This document shows positions 1 to 8,292 of a stretch of DNA of 32,675 bases, piece after piece (within the stretch, counting starts at the first letter, position 1; each line of letters opens with the position of its first letter). Made by a program: the position numbers and the translations under genes. Source of the DNA: Agathobacter sp. (GTDB taxonomy: Bacteria > Bacillota > Clostridia > Lachnospirales > Lachnospiraceae). The stretch is taken from positions 1 through 32,675 of the forward strand of contig JAGAOC010000061.1 in the NCBI GenBank assembly GCA_017623935.1. Reading direction: 5' to 3'. The notes beneath the pieces were generated by a model. It was given only the letters and a program-made list of their open reading frames with translations. It searched no databases and was not told where the DNA came from.

Positions 1-140
1 AAGTCTCCTGACTGGTTTGATTTCCAGCAAAGACCAGCATATTTAGCAAGAGCATCAGACGATGTGAAAGCAGATATATCGCCAATTTCAGCAACGATAC
101 CACCAGCGAAAACAGGTCCAATGCCGTCAATAGATTGGAG
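1..140 (-). pseudogene. IS110-family transposase, C-terminal remnant (runs off left edge)
   Basis: Read on the minus strand, bases 140 to 1 encode an uninterrupted stretch matching the C-terminal Transposase_20 domain of IS110-family DEDD transposases: SIDGIGPVFAGG, then VAEIGDISAF, then ALAKYAGL and SNQSGD. The family usually shows IPGIGP, LAEIGD, and a YAGL...QSG pattern in this order. The N-terminal DEDD catalytic domain should lie at higher coordinates, but a serpin gene with its own ribosome binding site starts there at 151, so the 5' part is missing. The C-terminal continuation lies outside the window. I infer a truncated, inactive element. The plus-strand open frame that runs through this segment into the serpin is not a credible start. 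Confidence 0.75.
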
Positions 141-150
141 GCAAAACGAT

Positions 151-1452
151 ATGAAAAAAAACATGAAAAAAAGCAGGATTCAGGCAGCAGTGCTAAGTGT
201 GATCACAGCAGGTGCCTTGCTGGTTCAGGCAACAGGCTGCGGGCAGGAGATTGGAAATAGCGAAAATAATAACGAGGTTCAGGCAGCTAATCTAATGCGG
301 GATGTGAAGGTAAAAGATGTGACTGGCAAGGCGGCAGATGAGAAGTTCGTAAATTCTTATTATGATTTTTCCTTGGAACTGTTAAAGAAAACGAGTGCAA
401 GCAGTAATGGTGAAAATATGCTGATCGCACCTCTTTCTGTGCAGCTTGCTCTGGCAATGACTGCGAATGGGGCTAAGGGGGATACCAAGGCTCAGATGGA
501 AGAGGTTCTTTCTGGTGGAATGACCATTGAAGAATTGAACGAATATCTGTACCGATATAAGGAAAATGCAGAAGACTCTCAGTTAAATATCGCTAATTCT
601 ATTTGGTTTCGAGATGATGAAGAAAAGATTCAGGTGGAAGAAAGTTTTTTAGAGAACAATGCCAGCTATTATGATGCAGGGATTTTTGAGGCTGCATTTG
701 ATGAGCAGACGGTATCAGACATCAATAACTGGGTAAATAAAAACACGGATGGTATGATTCCATCAATGGTGGATAGGATTGAGGACGATTCAATTATGTA
801 TCTGATCAATGCTCTGTGTTTTGAGGGGGAGTGGCAGGAAGCCTATACAGAGAAGCAGATCTATGATGAGTGTTTTGTTAATAAAGATGGAAAGAAGCAG
901 CAGGTGTCTATGATGCATTCCAATGAAAATATATATCTGGAAGATGAAAATGCCACTGGATTTATCAAGATGTATCAGGACAGAAAATACAGTTTTGTGG
1001 CTCTTTTGCCAAAGGAAGGCATGACAATAGATGAGTATGTAAATTCACTAAACGCTGATGATATACAGAAGCTTATAAAAAATGCTCAGGATGATATGGT
1101 CATTGCAACTTTGCCTAAATTTAGCTATGATTACAGTGTTTCCATGGAACGGATCTTACAGGAAATGGGAATCAAAAATGCTTTTGACGCGGATGCTGCT
1201 GAATTTTCTGGCATGGGAACAACTTCTGTGGGAAATATCTGTGTTGGAAGAGTCCTTCATAAGACATTTATCATGGTAGATGGACAGGGCACAAAGGCAG
1301 GGGCAGCCACTTCAGTAGAGATACTTTGTGAAAGTACAGCAGTGTCAGAACCTAAAGTCGTAAATCTGAACCGTCCATTTTTCTACATGATCATGGATAA
1401 TGAAACGAACTTGCCGGTATTTATGGGAACTGTGACAGACTTGGCGGAATAG
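151..1452 (+). CDS. Serpin family serine/cysteine protease inhibitor, probable lipoprotein
   Basis: 433-residue serpin. The start is taken at ATG 151 because GGAGG lies at 137-141; the frame is open further upstream, but that part overlaps the IS110 remnant. Residues 1-30 form a lysine-rich n-region, a hydrophobic core and ATGC, a plausible lipobox with Cys30 as the lipidated residue, so the protein is probably anchored outside the membrane. The serpin core follows (IAPLSVQLALAMTANGAKGDT; NSIWF; INALCFEGEW; VALLPKEGM). Near the C-terminus the hinge reads GTKAGAATS, with the small residues needed for loop insertion, and the reactive-centre loop is closed by NRPFFYMI. By alignment to alpha-1-antitrypsin numbering P1 could be the Glu in CES, but the primed side is longer than usual, so P1 is uncertain. 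Gut Firmicutes serpins are thought to act on host or microbial proteases; the target here is unknown. Confidence 0.88.
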   Translation: MKKNMKKSRIQAAVLSVITAGALLVQATGCGQEIGNSENNNEVQAANLMRDVKVKDVTGKAADEKFVNSYYDFSLELLKKTSASSNGENMLIAPLSVQLALAMTANGAKGDTKAQMEEVLSGGMTIEELNEYLYRYKENAEDSQLNIANSIWFRDDEEKIQVEESFLENNASYYDAGIFEAAFDEQTVSDINNWVNKNTDGMIPSMVDRIEDDSIMYLINALCFEGEWQEAYTEKQIYDECFVNKDGKKQQVSMMHSNENIYLEDENATGFIKMYQDRKYSFVALLPKEGMTIDEYVNSLNADDIQKLIKNAQDDMVIATLPKFSYDYSVSMERILQEMGIKNAFDADAAEFSGMGTTSVGNICVGRVLHKTFIMVDGQGTKAGAATSVEILCESTAVSEPKVVNLNRPFFYMIMDNETNLPVFMGTVTDLAE

Positions 1453-1493
1453 TTAAGTTCAACTGTCATAGATTATCAGAATATATATATGAG

Positions 1494-1520
1494 AAGCCTT
1501 GGATGATCCAGGGCTTTTTT
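1494..1520 (+). terminator. Intrinsic terminator of the serpin gene
   Basis: Stem AAGCCTTGG with CCAGGGCTT around an ATGAT loop, followed by a run of T. It lies about 40 bases after the serpin stop codon. Confidence 0.8.
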
Positions 1521-1553
1521 GTTATCTGAATCTTGCAAGCCGGTTTTCTTTCA

Positions 1554-1582
1554 TTGATTTACCGGCAGGAATTGTGTATACT
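1554..1582 (+). promoter_or_regulatory. Promoter of the beta-galactosidase gene
   Basis: TTGATT (1554-1559) and TATACT (1577-1582) with a 17-base spacer. This is the only well-spaced pair between the serpin terminator and the GH42 gene, and gives a leader of roughly 70 bases. Confidence 0.6.
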
Positions 1583-1597
1583 ATAATTAATTGCGAA

Positions 1598-1636
1598 ACA
1601 GCCGAACGGGGGGCTGTGGATAGGGCTTAGAAGCCC
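1598..1636 (+). promoter_or_regulatory. Two-hairpin 5' leader of the GH42 gene
   Basis: Two hairpins lie between the promoter and the ribosome binding site: ACAGCC (1598-1603) with GGCTGT (1612-1617), and GGGCT (1623-1627) with AGCCC (1632-1636) around a TAGA loop. The GGGGGGCT of the first could instead pair with AGCCC of the second, so two exclusive folds are possible. I do not recognise a known riboswitch class. A regulatory role is inference. Confidence 0.3.
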
Positions 1637-1660
1637 AAAAAGAAATAGGTGGAGGAAAAT

Positions 1661-3688
1661 ATGGAACAGACAGCATTATTTGAGAAAATTGGGGGCATTA
1701 TGCACGGAGGGGATTACAATCCAGAGCAGTGGCTGGATCGTCCTGATATATTAGCAAAAGACATTGAGATGATGAAAAAAGCAGGTGTAAACTGCGTGAC
1801 ATTAGGAGTTTTTGCCTGGGCAGTACATGAGCCAAGAGAGGGAGAATTTCATTTTGAATGGTTAAAAGAGATCATGGATAATCTCTATGAGAACGGCATT
1901 TATACCATTTTAGCAACACCTTCCGGAGCAAGACCGGCATGGTTGGATGAGAAATATCCAGAAGCAATGCGGGTGGATGCCTCTGGACACAGAGCGCATC
2001 ATGGAGTGCGTCACAACCATTGTATGTCTTCTCCGATCTTTCGAGAGAAGATTGCTATTATGGATCGGAAATTGGCAGAGAATTTTGCAGATCATCCGGG
2101 AATGTTATTATGGCATATCTCCAATGAATTTGGTGGGGAATGTTATTGCCCACACTGTGTGAAACGTTTCCAGAATTATCTGGCAGAGAAATTTGATCAC
2201 GATATCGATAAATTAAATCATGCATGGTGGACAACTTTCTGGAGCCACCGTTTCAATAGTTTTGATCAGATCGAGCCACCATATTCTAACGGTGAGTTTT
2301 CTATCATGGGACTGAACCTGGAGTGGAAACGATTCACAACCTGGAGCATGACAGACTTTATGAAATGGGAGATCTCTGTGCTTCGAGATGTGAAAGCAGA
2401 TGTTCCAGTGACCACTAATTTTATGAAATTATATGATGGTCTAGATTATAGAGAAATGGCAAAAGAACTGGATATGGTATCCTGGGATAGTTATCCGGCT
2501 TTCCATAATGACAGAGAGACTTTGGCAGAAACCATGCTGGAAAATGCCTTTGATCATGCGGTGATCCGTTCTATGAAGCCAGACAGACCATTTATGCTGA
2601 TGGAAAGTGTACCGGGAGCCGTAAACTGGCATCCATTTAATAAAGTGAAACGTCCGGGAGCTCACAGACTTGCTTGTTTCCAGGCAGTAGCCAGCGGATC
2701 TGACACTGTGCAGTATTTCCAGTGGAGAAAAGGAAGAGGTTCCTTCGAACAGTATCACGGAGCAGTGGTAGACCATTTGGGAACGGATGACACCAGGATC
2801 TTTAAGGAAGTAGAAGAAGTGGGACAGCTTCTTAAGAAGATTCCGGATGTGGCAGGAACTATTCCGAAGAATCAGGTGGCTATGATCTTTGATTGGGACA
2901 ATCGCTGGGCAATCGACGATGCTATGGCCTTGGCTCAGGAGACCAAGAACTATGAGAAGACCTGTATGGATATCTGGGATGAATTCATGAAAATGGGCGT
3001 AGAGCCTGATGTGATCTCGTCTGACAGTGATTTTAGCCCATATAAAGTGCTGATCTTGCCAATGTTCTACGTGCTTCATGATGGCGTAGGAGCAAAGATC
3101 AAAGACTTTGTGGCAAAAGGTGGACAGGTGTTGGCAACCTATTTTACAGGTTATGTAGATAAAGATCTCTTATGTCATCTGGGAGGATTCCCAGGAGACG
3201 GTCTTTCTGAGGTCTTTGGTATCATCAGTGAAGAGATCGATACTTTATATCCGACCGACAGAAATGCCGTAAGATTTACCAATGGAAAAGTCTGCGAAGT
3301 GAGAGATTATGCAGAAATGCTTCGGGTATCCGATGCAGAGGTGCTGGGAACTTACGAGACAGATTATTATGGAAAAATGGCAGCAGTTACTAAGAAAAAA
3401 TATGGCGAAGGCAATGCTTACTATGTGGCTTGCCGTATGGCAGCAACAGATATGAAAGATCTGTTCGTGGAAGTTCTTTCTAATGCAGGTATTGCAGGAA
3501 AAGATCTGCCAGAAGGCGTAGAATATCATGTAAGATATGGAGCAGAGAAGTCCTTTGAGTTCTATCTGAATGCTTCCGGAAAACAGATCACTCTTTCTGG
3601 TGTTTCTGGTAAGGATCTTATAGGTGAGAAGGAAATCTCCGGAGAACTGATCTTAGATCCTTGTGCTGTAGCTGTCATTGAAAAATAA
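1661..3688 (+). CDS. Beta-galactosidase, glycoside hydrolase family 42
   Basis: 675-residue GH42 enzyme that hydrolyses terminal beta-galactosides. ATG 1661 is preferred because GTGGAGG (1649-1655) is its ribosome binding site; the GTG at 1649 also opens the frame but is part of that site. Seen: N-terminal HGGDYNPEQW; acid/base Glu156 in WHISNEFGGE; nucleophile Glu315 in LMESVPG; and four cysteines (121, 161, 163, 166) matching the structural zinc site known from Thermus A4 beta-galactosidase. The order TIM barrel, trimerisation domain (about 390-600) and small C-terminal beta domain fits the family's usual length. There is no signal peptide, so it is cytoplasmic and needs imported oligosaccharide; no transporter is adjacent. 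Specificity (lactose, galacto-oligosaccharide or plant galactan) cannot be read from the sequence. Confidence 0.93.
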   Translation: MEQTALFEKIGGIMHGGDYNPEQWLDRPDILAKDIEMMKKAGVNCVTLGVFAWAVHEPREGEFHFEWLKEIMDNLYENGIYTILATPSGARPAWLDEKYPEAMRVDASGHRAHHGVRHNHCMSSPIFREKIAIMDRKLAENFADHPGMLLWHISNEFGGECYCPHCVKRFQNYLAEKFDHDIDKLNHAWWTTFWSHRFNSFDQIEPPYSNGEFSIMGLNLEWKRFTTWSMTDFMKWEISVLRDVKADVPVTTNFMKLYDGLDYREMAKELDMVSWDSYPAFHNDRETLAETMLENAFDHAVIRSMKPDRPFMLMESVPGAVNWHPFNKVKRPGAHRLACFQAVASGSDTVQYFQWRKGRGSFEQYHGAVVDHLGTDDTRIFKEVEEVGQLLKKIPDVAGTIPKNQVAMIFDWDNRWAIDDAMALAQETKNYEKTCMDIWDEFMKMGVEPDVISSDSDFSPYKVLILPMFYVLHDGVGAKIKDFVAKGGQVLATYFTGYVDKDLLCHLGGFPGDGLSEVFGIISEEIDTLYPTDRNAVRFTNGKVCEVRDYAEMLRVSDAEVLGTYETDYYGKMAAVTKKKYGEGNAYYVACRMAATDMKDLFVEVLSNAGIAGKDLPEGVEYHVRYGAEKSFEFYLNASGKQITLSGVSGKDLIGEKEISGELILDPCAVAVIEK

Positions 3689-3705
3689 GCAATAAAGGAA
3701 AGAAA

Positions 3706-4419
3706 ATGGCAGGAAAATATTACGCAGTTGCAAAAGGAAAAGTGCCGGGAATCTATTCCACCTGGGATGAATGTAAAGCCATGGTGGATGGATTTTCCGG
3801 GGCTGTATATAAAAGCTTTAAAACAAAAGAAGAAGCCGTCACATTTTTAAATGATCATAAAGGTGCCAGCGCGGCAAAGGCCCCGACAGGTGGCATAAGC
3901 AGTCGCAAGGCAGGCGTAGCAAAAGCCCCGACAGGCGGCGCAAGCGCAGGCAAAGCAGACACAGTGGCAAAAGCCCCGGCAAGCGCGGGCAAGCCAATGG
4001 CGGAGGATATGCCTTATGCCTTTGTGGATGGTTCCTTTAACGTGGCTACCGGAGTCTATGGATTTGGCGGATTTTTGTGTGCGAATGGAGAGCGTTATAC
4101 TCTCCAGGGAAGCGGAAATGAGCCGGAAATGGCGTCCATGCGCAATGTAGCAGGAGAGATCCTAGGAAGTATGGCAGCTATGGAGAAGGCTTTGGAATTG
4201 GGGCTTTCCGAAGTGGCGATCTACTATGATTATATGGGGATCGAAATGTGGGCAACCGGTGCATGGAAGCGGAATAAGACAGGCACCATTGCTTATTATG
4301 ATTATGTGCAGTCAATTAAGGATAAGATTTCCATTTCTTTCGTGAAAGTGAAAGGACATTCCGGAATTGAGGGCAATGAAGAGGCTGACGCACTGGCAAA
4401 ACAGGCAGTGGGAATTTAA
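3706..4419 (+). CDS. RNase H1-like ribonuclease with N-terminal hybrid-binding domain
   Basis: 237 residues. The N-terminus (about 1-50, KYYAVAKGKVPGIYSTWDEC) is the hybrid-binding / caulimovirus-type domain of RNase H1. A low-complexity Lys/Ala/Pro/Gly linker (about 54-97) with repeated AKAPTGG follows, then the RNase H fold from residue 103. The catalytic set is present: Asp108 (FVDGSF), Glu151 (AGEILG), Asp175 (YYDYMGIE), His218 (KGHSG) and Asp228 (NEEADALAKQA). It cleaves the RNA strand of RNA-DNA hybrids. AAGGAAAG precedes ATG 3706, 17 bases after the GH42 stop, so it may share that transcript although the functions are unrelated. A second RNase H (rnhB, type 2) is at 25.6 kb. Confidence 0.9.
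   Translation: MAGKYYAVAKGKVPGIYSTWDECKAMVDGFSGAVYKSFKTKEEAVTFLNDHKGASAAKAPTGGISSRKAGVAKAPTGGASAGKADTVAKAPASAGKPMAEDMPYAFVDGSFNVATGVYGFGGFLCANGERYTLQGSGNEPEMASMRNVAGEILGSMAAMEKALELGLSEVAIYYDYMGIEMWATGAWKRNKTGTIAYYDYVQSIKDKISISFVKVKGHSGIEGNEEADALAKQAVGI
3867..3990 (+). repeat. Degenerate in-gene repeat encoding the RNase H linker
   Basis: The unit GCAAAAGCCCCGACAGGCGG recurs in variants at about 3873, 3919 and 3967. It is clearly more GC-rich than the surrounding gene and encodes the AKAPTGG linker, so copy number could vary between strains. Confidence 0.6.
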
Positions 4420-4480
4420 GCCTATACTAGATTAAGACGACAGAAAATGAGAGAGACAAAAAGAAACAGAGGTGTTAGAA

Positions 4481-5593
4481 GTGAGTGTATTTAATGTTGA
4501 ATTAAAAAAAGTGGTAGATGACAGTTACGATATTGAGATCGGTTATAATCTGATGGGACAGCTTGTGGATGATCTAGAGACCGGATTGGTAGGAAAGATC
4601 CGCCGGTTTGCAGTGATCACAGACAGTAATGTCAGTGATCCTTATGCAAAACCAATCTGCGAGAAGTTGGTACAGGCAGGATTTTCAGTGGATCTGTTTG
4701 TATTTACTGCAGGAGAGAAGAGCAAGACCAGAAAGACCAAGGAGCTGATCGAAGACGCTATGCTGGAAAAAGGCTATCGCCGGGATTGCTGCATTATCGC
4801 AGTAGGTGGAGGCGTGGTAACAGATCTGGCTGGATTCGTGGCAGGAACCTTCGGCAGAGGCGTACCATTTATTAATTATGCCACCACACTTTTGGCGGCG
4901 GCAGATGCTTCTGTAGGTGGAAAGACCGCTGTAGATACACCACTGGCTACTAACCTTATAGGTTTATTTAACCAACCGAAAAAGGTGTATATTGATGTGG
5001 CAGCCTGGAGTACTCTGCCTAGGAGAGAAGTATACAGTGGAATGGCAGAGACCATCAAGCACGCTTGCCTTGCCAGCTTGGATATGTTTGAATTCATTGA
5101 AGAAAACATGGATGATATCTTAAGTTTTAAGAAATTTGCCTGTGAATATATTGCAGAGAATAACTGCCAGATCAAATATAATGTAGTAATGAAAGATGAA
5201 AAAGAAAGTGGTCTTCGTGAAGTATTAAATCTGGGTCATACGGTAGGAAGAGCTATTGAGACAGTCAGTGATTACCGTCTGCTTCATGGAGAGGCTCTTG
5301 CCATTGGAATGGCAGCTCAGGTGCAGTTATCTGCCAGCCTAGGATATATGTCAGAAGAAGAGGCAGAAAGAGTGATCCGTTTATATCAGAAAGCCAATCT
5401 GCCAACTACTATTCCAGATTACATAGACCGAGAAGAATTAGTGAAAAAACTCTATACCGATAAGAAGGTCAGAGATGGAAAACTTCGTTTCGTTCTTCAG
5501 CAGGGAATCGGAGACATAGTAGAGTTCTCAGATGGCGTATTTGCAAAACCGATCGAAGAAGAATTAGTCCGTGAGATCATTATGGAATTATAA
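4481..5593 (+). CDS. aroB: 3-dehydroquinate synthase
   Basis: 370 residues from GTG 4481. AGAGGTG (4469-4474) gives good spacing to this start; the in-frame GTG at 4472 overlaps that site and is less likely. The enzyme converts DAHP to 3-dehydroquinate in the shikimate pathway using NAD+ and a metal. Seen: nucleotide-binding VGGGVVTDLAGFVAGT, RGVPFINYATTLLA, DASVGGKTAVD, and the metal ligands in GMAETIKH, LNLGHTVGRAIE and LLHGEALAIGMA. Length fits the family. No other aro gene is in the window, so it is separated from the rest of its pathway. Its last 14 bases overlap the end of convergent tmcAL. Confidence 0.95.
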   Translation: MSVFNVELKKVVDDSYDIEIGYNLMGQLVDDLETGLVGKIRRFAVITDSNVSDPYAKPICEKLVQAGFSVDLFVFTAGEKSKTRKTKELIEDAMLEKGYRRDCCIIAVGGGVVTDLAGFVAGTFGRGVPFINYATTLLAAADASVGGKTAVDTPLATNLIGLFNQPKKVYIDVAAWSTLPRREVYSGMAETIKHACLASLDMFEFIEENMDDILSFKKFACEYIAENNCQIKYNVVMKDEKESGLREVLNLGHTVGRAIETVSDYRLLHGEALAIGMAAQVQLSASLGYMSEEEAERVIRLYQKANLPTTIPDYIDREELVKKLYTDKKVRDGKLRFVLQQGIGDIVEFSDGVFAKPIEEELVREIIMEL

Positions 5594-6818
5594 TGATCCT
5601 TTGAGTATATTCATTTGGAAGGTCTTTGGCACCTTTTGAGATCTGTAGCTGCCGATAGAGGTGGGAAGCAAACAGATCTTTCTCAAATAATGAATATGCG
5701 TCGGAAGATAAATATTTAGAAGCGTCCGCAACTTTTGTGATAAGAGGAACGGAGGCTTCTTTTTTTATGGCAGAAAGCAGAGGTTCGGCACTTTTTCGGA
5801 ATCCTAAGACCCGAAGGTAAGGCACATGATCTTGCTCTTTTCCTAGGGTGTAATCTTGATCGGTAAACCTTAAAAGTGCATGAAGCAACACCCGACAAAT
5901 GCGGGTATGGGTCAGTTCTTTGGATTTTAAAAGCTGGCAGAACTGAGGAAAGTCTTCATAGTGAAGCAGATTTTTGCAGATACGGTTCCATAGTTCCGGA
6001 GAACAGTCAGCAATATCCGCTTTTTCGTTCTGAGCTCTGGAAAAAAGAGCATAAAAAAGCATAGAAGAAATATCTTCTTCCCGGATCAGAGGGTATTTTT
6101 TCGTGTATTCTTCAATAATAGAAAAAGAAGAGGCTGGCAGATATTTTTTAGCTGAAGGATCTTCCTGGGTAAGTGTCTCGGAAGGCTCTAACAGCATCTT
6201 TCGGATGGCGGTAGCAGAGGCAAATTCGCTGTTTGCTTCTGTTTCGTGGTAAGCGTCTCCTTTTCTTGGAATAAGCACAGGAGTAACGGAAGAAATAGAA
6301 AACTTCTCTAAAGCCTTTAAGTATTCCATTGCCAAAATATTGTTAGGGGTGTCTAACAGGTCAGCCCGAGGATGGGACAGAGCAAGACTCCTTGCCTTAG
6401 GAAAGGATAGTCCGGCTTTTAGGGTCTCTTTTAACCGGGTCTGATAGTCCTCCGGTTCCGTTGCCAGGATCTTAGCGATCTCTTTTAGAGCTGAAAGATC
6501 ATCACTTTCTGCCCCAAAGCCCAGATAATCCAGACAGCCTGTGTGAGCAAGCAGTTTTACACCGGCTTGCCCAAACAATTCTGCAGAGGAAACTGCCCAG
6601 AGAGCCGGTAGCTCAAAGACAATATCTGCTCCCGCAGCTAAAGCCATCTTCGCCCGGGCGTATTTATTCATTATAGAAGGAACGCCTCTTTGCAGAAAAT
6701 CGCCGCTCATGGCAATCATTACATAGTCTGCTCCAGTTTTTTCCTTTAATTGTGCGATCTGATATTCGTGTCCTTTGTGGAAAGGGTTGTATTCTGCAAT
6801 GATTCCAACAGTCTTCAT
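5580..6818 (-). CDS. tmcAL: tRNA(Met) cytidine acetate ligase (TmcAL, YlbM family)
   Basis: 412 residues. In Bacillus this enzyme activates acetate with ATP and acetylates the wobble cytidine (C34) of elongator tRNA-Met. Seen: the nucleotidyltransferase start IIAEYNPFHKGHEYQI with the HxGH pair His14/His17, MSGDFLQRG, ADIVFELPALWAVSSAE and NNILAMEYLKAL, all conserved in the family (formerly annotated as a nucleotidyltransferase). AGAGGAAG precedes the start codon. It is convergent with aroB, with a 14-base overlap of coding ends, and divergent from ackA, whose product interconverts acetate and acetyl-phosphate; a link through the acetate pool is attractive but inferred. Confidence 0.92.
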   Translation of the reverse strand: MKTVGIIAEYNPFHKGHEYQIAQLKEKTGADYVMIAMSGDFLQRGVPSIMNKYARAKMALAAGADIVFELPALWAVSSAELFGQAGVKLLAHTGCLDYLGFGAESDDLSALKEIAKILATEPEDYQTRLKETLKAGLSFPKARSLALSHPRADLLDTPNNILAMEYLKALEKFSISSVTPVLIPRKGDAYHETEANSEFASATAIRKMLLEPSETLTQEDPSAKKYLPASSFSIIEEYTKKYPLIREEDISSMLFYALFSRAQNEKADIADCSPELWNRICKNLLHYEDFPQFCQLLKSKELTHTRICRVLLHALLRFTDQDYTLGKEQDHVPYLRVLGFRKSAEPLLSAIKKEASVPLITKVADASKYLSSDAYSLFEKDLFASHLYRQLQISKGAKDLPNEYTQRIIIIP

Positions 6819-6888
6819 AGGTCTTCCTCTAAAATTCTACATTAGTGATTTATGTCAGAAATCTGCCGTCAAATTCCTGATATTTATA

Positions 6889-6918
6889 ATTTTACCATGC
6901 ACATTGTACCTTTTTCAA
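6889..6918 (-). promoter_or_regulatory. Promoter of tmcAL
   Basis: On the minus strand, TTGAAA (6918-6913) and TAAAAT (6894-6889) with an 18-base spacer, about 70 bases before the start codon. Confidence 0.5.
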
Positions 6919-6936
6919 TACTGTGATATTTTTCCC

Positions 6937-6965
6937 TTGTTTACTGTAAAAAATAAGTTTATAAT
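6937..6965 (+). promoter_or_regulatory. Promoter of ackA
   Basis: TTGTTT (6937-6942) and a consensus TATAAT (6960-6965) with a 17-base spacer, about 45 bases before ackA. The divergent tmcAL promoter lies less than 50 bases away. Confidence 0.7.
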
Positions 6966-7010
6966 AAAAATATCTATGAAATCGTGATTCGATGAGAAAG
7001 GGAGAAAAAG

Positions 7011-8201
7011 ATGAACGTATTAGTTGTAAATTGTGGTAGTTCCTCACTGAAGTACCAGTTGATCAATTCTGACACAGAAGAAGTTTTAGCGAAAGGAATC
7101 TGCGAAAGGATCGGAATTGGCGGAACACTTGTATATCAGAAGAGTGGAATGGACAAAGAAAAGAAAGAACTTGATATGCCAACTCATAAGCAGGCGATCC
7201 AGTTCGTATTAGAGGCTCTGGTGAATGAGAAGACCGGTGCAATCAAAGACCTTTCTGAAATCAATGCAGTAGGCCATCGTGTTGTACACGGCGGAGAGAA
7301 ATTCGCTTCTTCCGTAATCTTAACAGAAGAAGTATTAGCAACAATTGAAGAGTGTAACGAATTAGCACCTCTTCATAATCCAGCAAACTTAATTGGAATC
7401 CGTGCATGTCAGGAAATCATGCCAAATGTACCAATGGTAGGTGTATTTGATACTGCTTTCCATCAGACTATGCCACAGAAAGCATATATGTATGGTCTTC
7501 CATATGAATATTATGAGAAATACAAAGTTCGCCGTTATGGATTCCATGGAACCAGCCATAGCTATGTATCTAAGAGAGTTGCAGAATTAATGGGCAAGCC
7601 ATATGATCAGTTAAAGATCATCGTTTGTCATTTAGGTGGCGGTGCCAGCGTAACCGCTGTAGACTGTGGTAAATCCGTTGATACATCTATGGGAATGACT
7701 CCATTAGAAGGTCTTATCATGGGAACCCGTTCCGGAGATGTAGATCCATCTATCCTGGAATTCTTAGCTCATAAAGAGAACATGAACATTGATGAGATCA
7801 TGAATATGTTAAATAAAAAAGCAGGTGTGGCAGGTCTTTCCGGAGTATCCAGCGACTTCCGTGATATTGAAGCAGCAGCAGATGAAGGACATGAGAGAGC
7901 AATCCTGGCACAGGATGCATTCGTATACCGTGTAGTGAAATACATCGGAGCTTATACTGCAGCTATGAACGGTGTAGATGCCATCGCATTTACTGCTGGT
8001 GTAGGAGAGAATAACGACTGGATGAGAAGAGACGTATTAGCTCAGTTTAAATATCTGGGAGTAGAAGTAGATCATTCTGTGAATGATGGTCTTAGAGGAG
8101 AAGATAAGCTGATCTCTACAGCAGATTCTAAGGTAGCTTGCTTCTGTATCGCTACTAACGAAGAACTGGCAATCTGCCGTGAGACTGTAGCTTTAGTATA
8201 A
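7011..8201 (+). CDS. ackA: Acetate kinase
   Basis: 396 residues, the normal length. It interconverts acetyl-phosphate plus ADP with acetate plus ATP, the substrate-level phosphorylation step of acetate-forming fermentation. All signature regions are present: NCGSSSLKYQ at the N-terminus, VGHRVVHGGEKF (substrate Arg), FDTAFHQTMP (catalytic Asp), YGFHGTSH (catalytic His), CHLGGGASV, MGTRSGDVDPS (catalytic Arg), FTAGVGENN and the C-terminal ATNEEL (metal-binding Glu). A GGGAG ribosome binding site precedes ATG 7011. A phosphotransacetylase gene is not adjacent, unlike in many Firmicutes. It has its own promoter and is separated from downstream yceD by a new promoter. I saw no clear terminator after it. 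Confidence 0.97.
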   Translation: MNVLVVNCGSSSLKYQLINSDTEEVLAKGICERIGIGGTLVYQKSGMDKEKKELDMPTHKQAIQFVLEALVNEKTGAIKDLSEINAVGHRVVHGGEKFASSVILTEEVLATIEECNELAPLHNPANLIGIRACQEIMPNVPMVGVFDTAFHQTMPQKAYMYGLPYEYYEKYKVRRYGFHGTSHSYVSKRVAELMGKPYDQLKIIVCHLGGGASVTAVDCGKSVDTSMGMTPLEGLIMGTRSGDVDPSILEFLAHKENMNIDEIMNMLNKKAGVAGLSGVSSDFRDIEAAADEGHERAILAQDAFVYRVVKYIGAYTAAMNGVDAIAFTAGVGENNDWMRRDVLAQFKYLGVEVDHSVNDGLRGEDKLISTADSKVACFCIATNEELAICRETVALV

Positions 8202-8237
8202 TCTGGAATTTCTTGTCAAATAAAAAGTAAAAAAATG

Positions 8238-8266
8238 TTGACAAACAATTAAGGCATATGTATAAT
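8238..8266 (+). promoter_or_regulatory. Consensus promoter of yceD-rpmF
   Basis: Perfect TTGACA (8238-8243) and TATAAT (8261-8266) with a 17-base spacer, the strongest sigma-A-type promoter in the window. It starts the yceD-rpmF unit. Confidence 0.88.
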
Positions 8267-8292
8267 TGTTTAGGTGTGAATAGGAGAGAACT

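Noticed and set aside
2441-3079. A 212-codon open frame on the minus strand inside the GH42 gene
   Set aside because: It lies wholly antisense to a clear beta-galactosidase, resembles no family, is rich in His/Ser as expected from antisense codons, and has no ribosome binding site.
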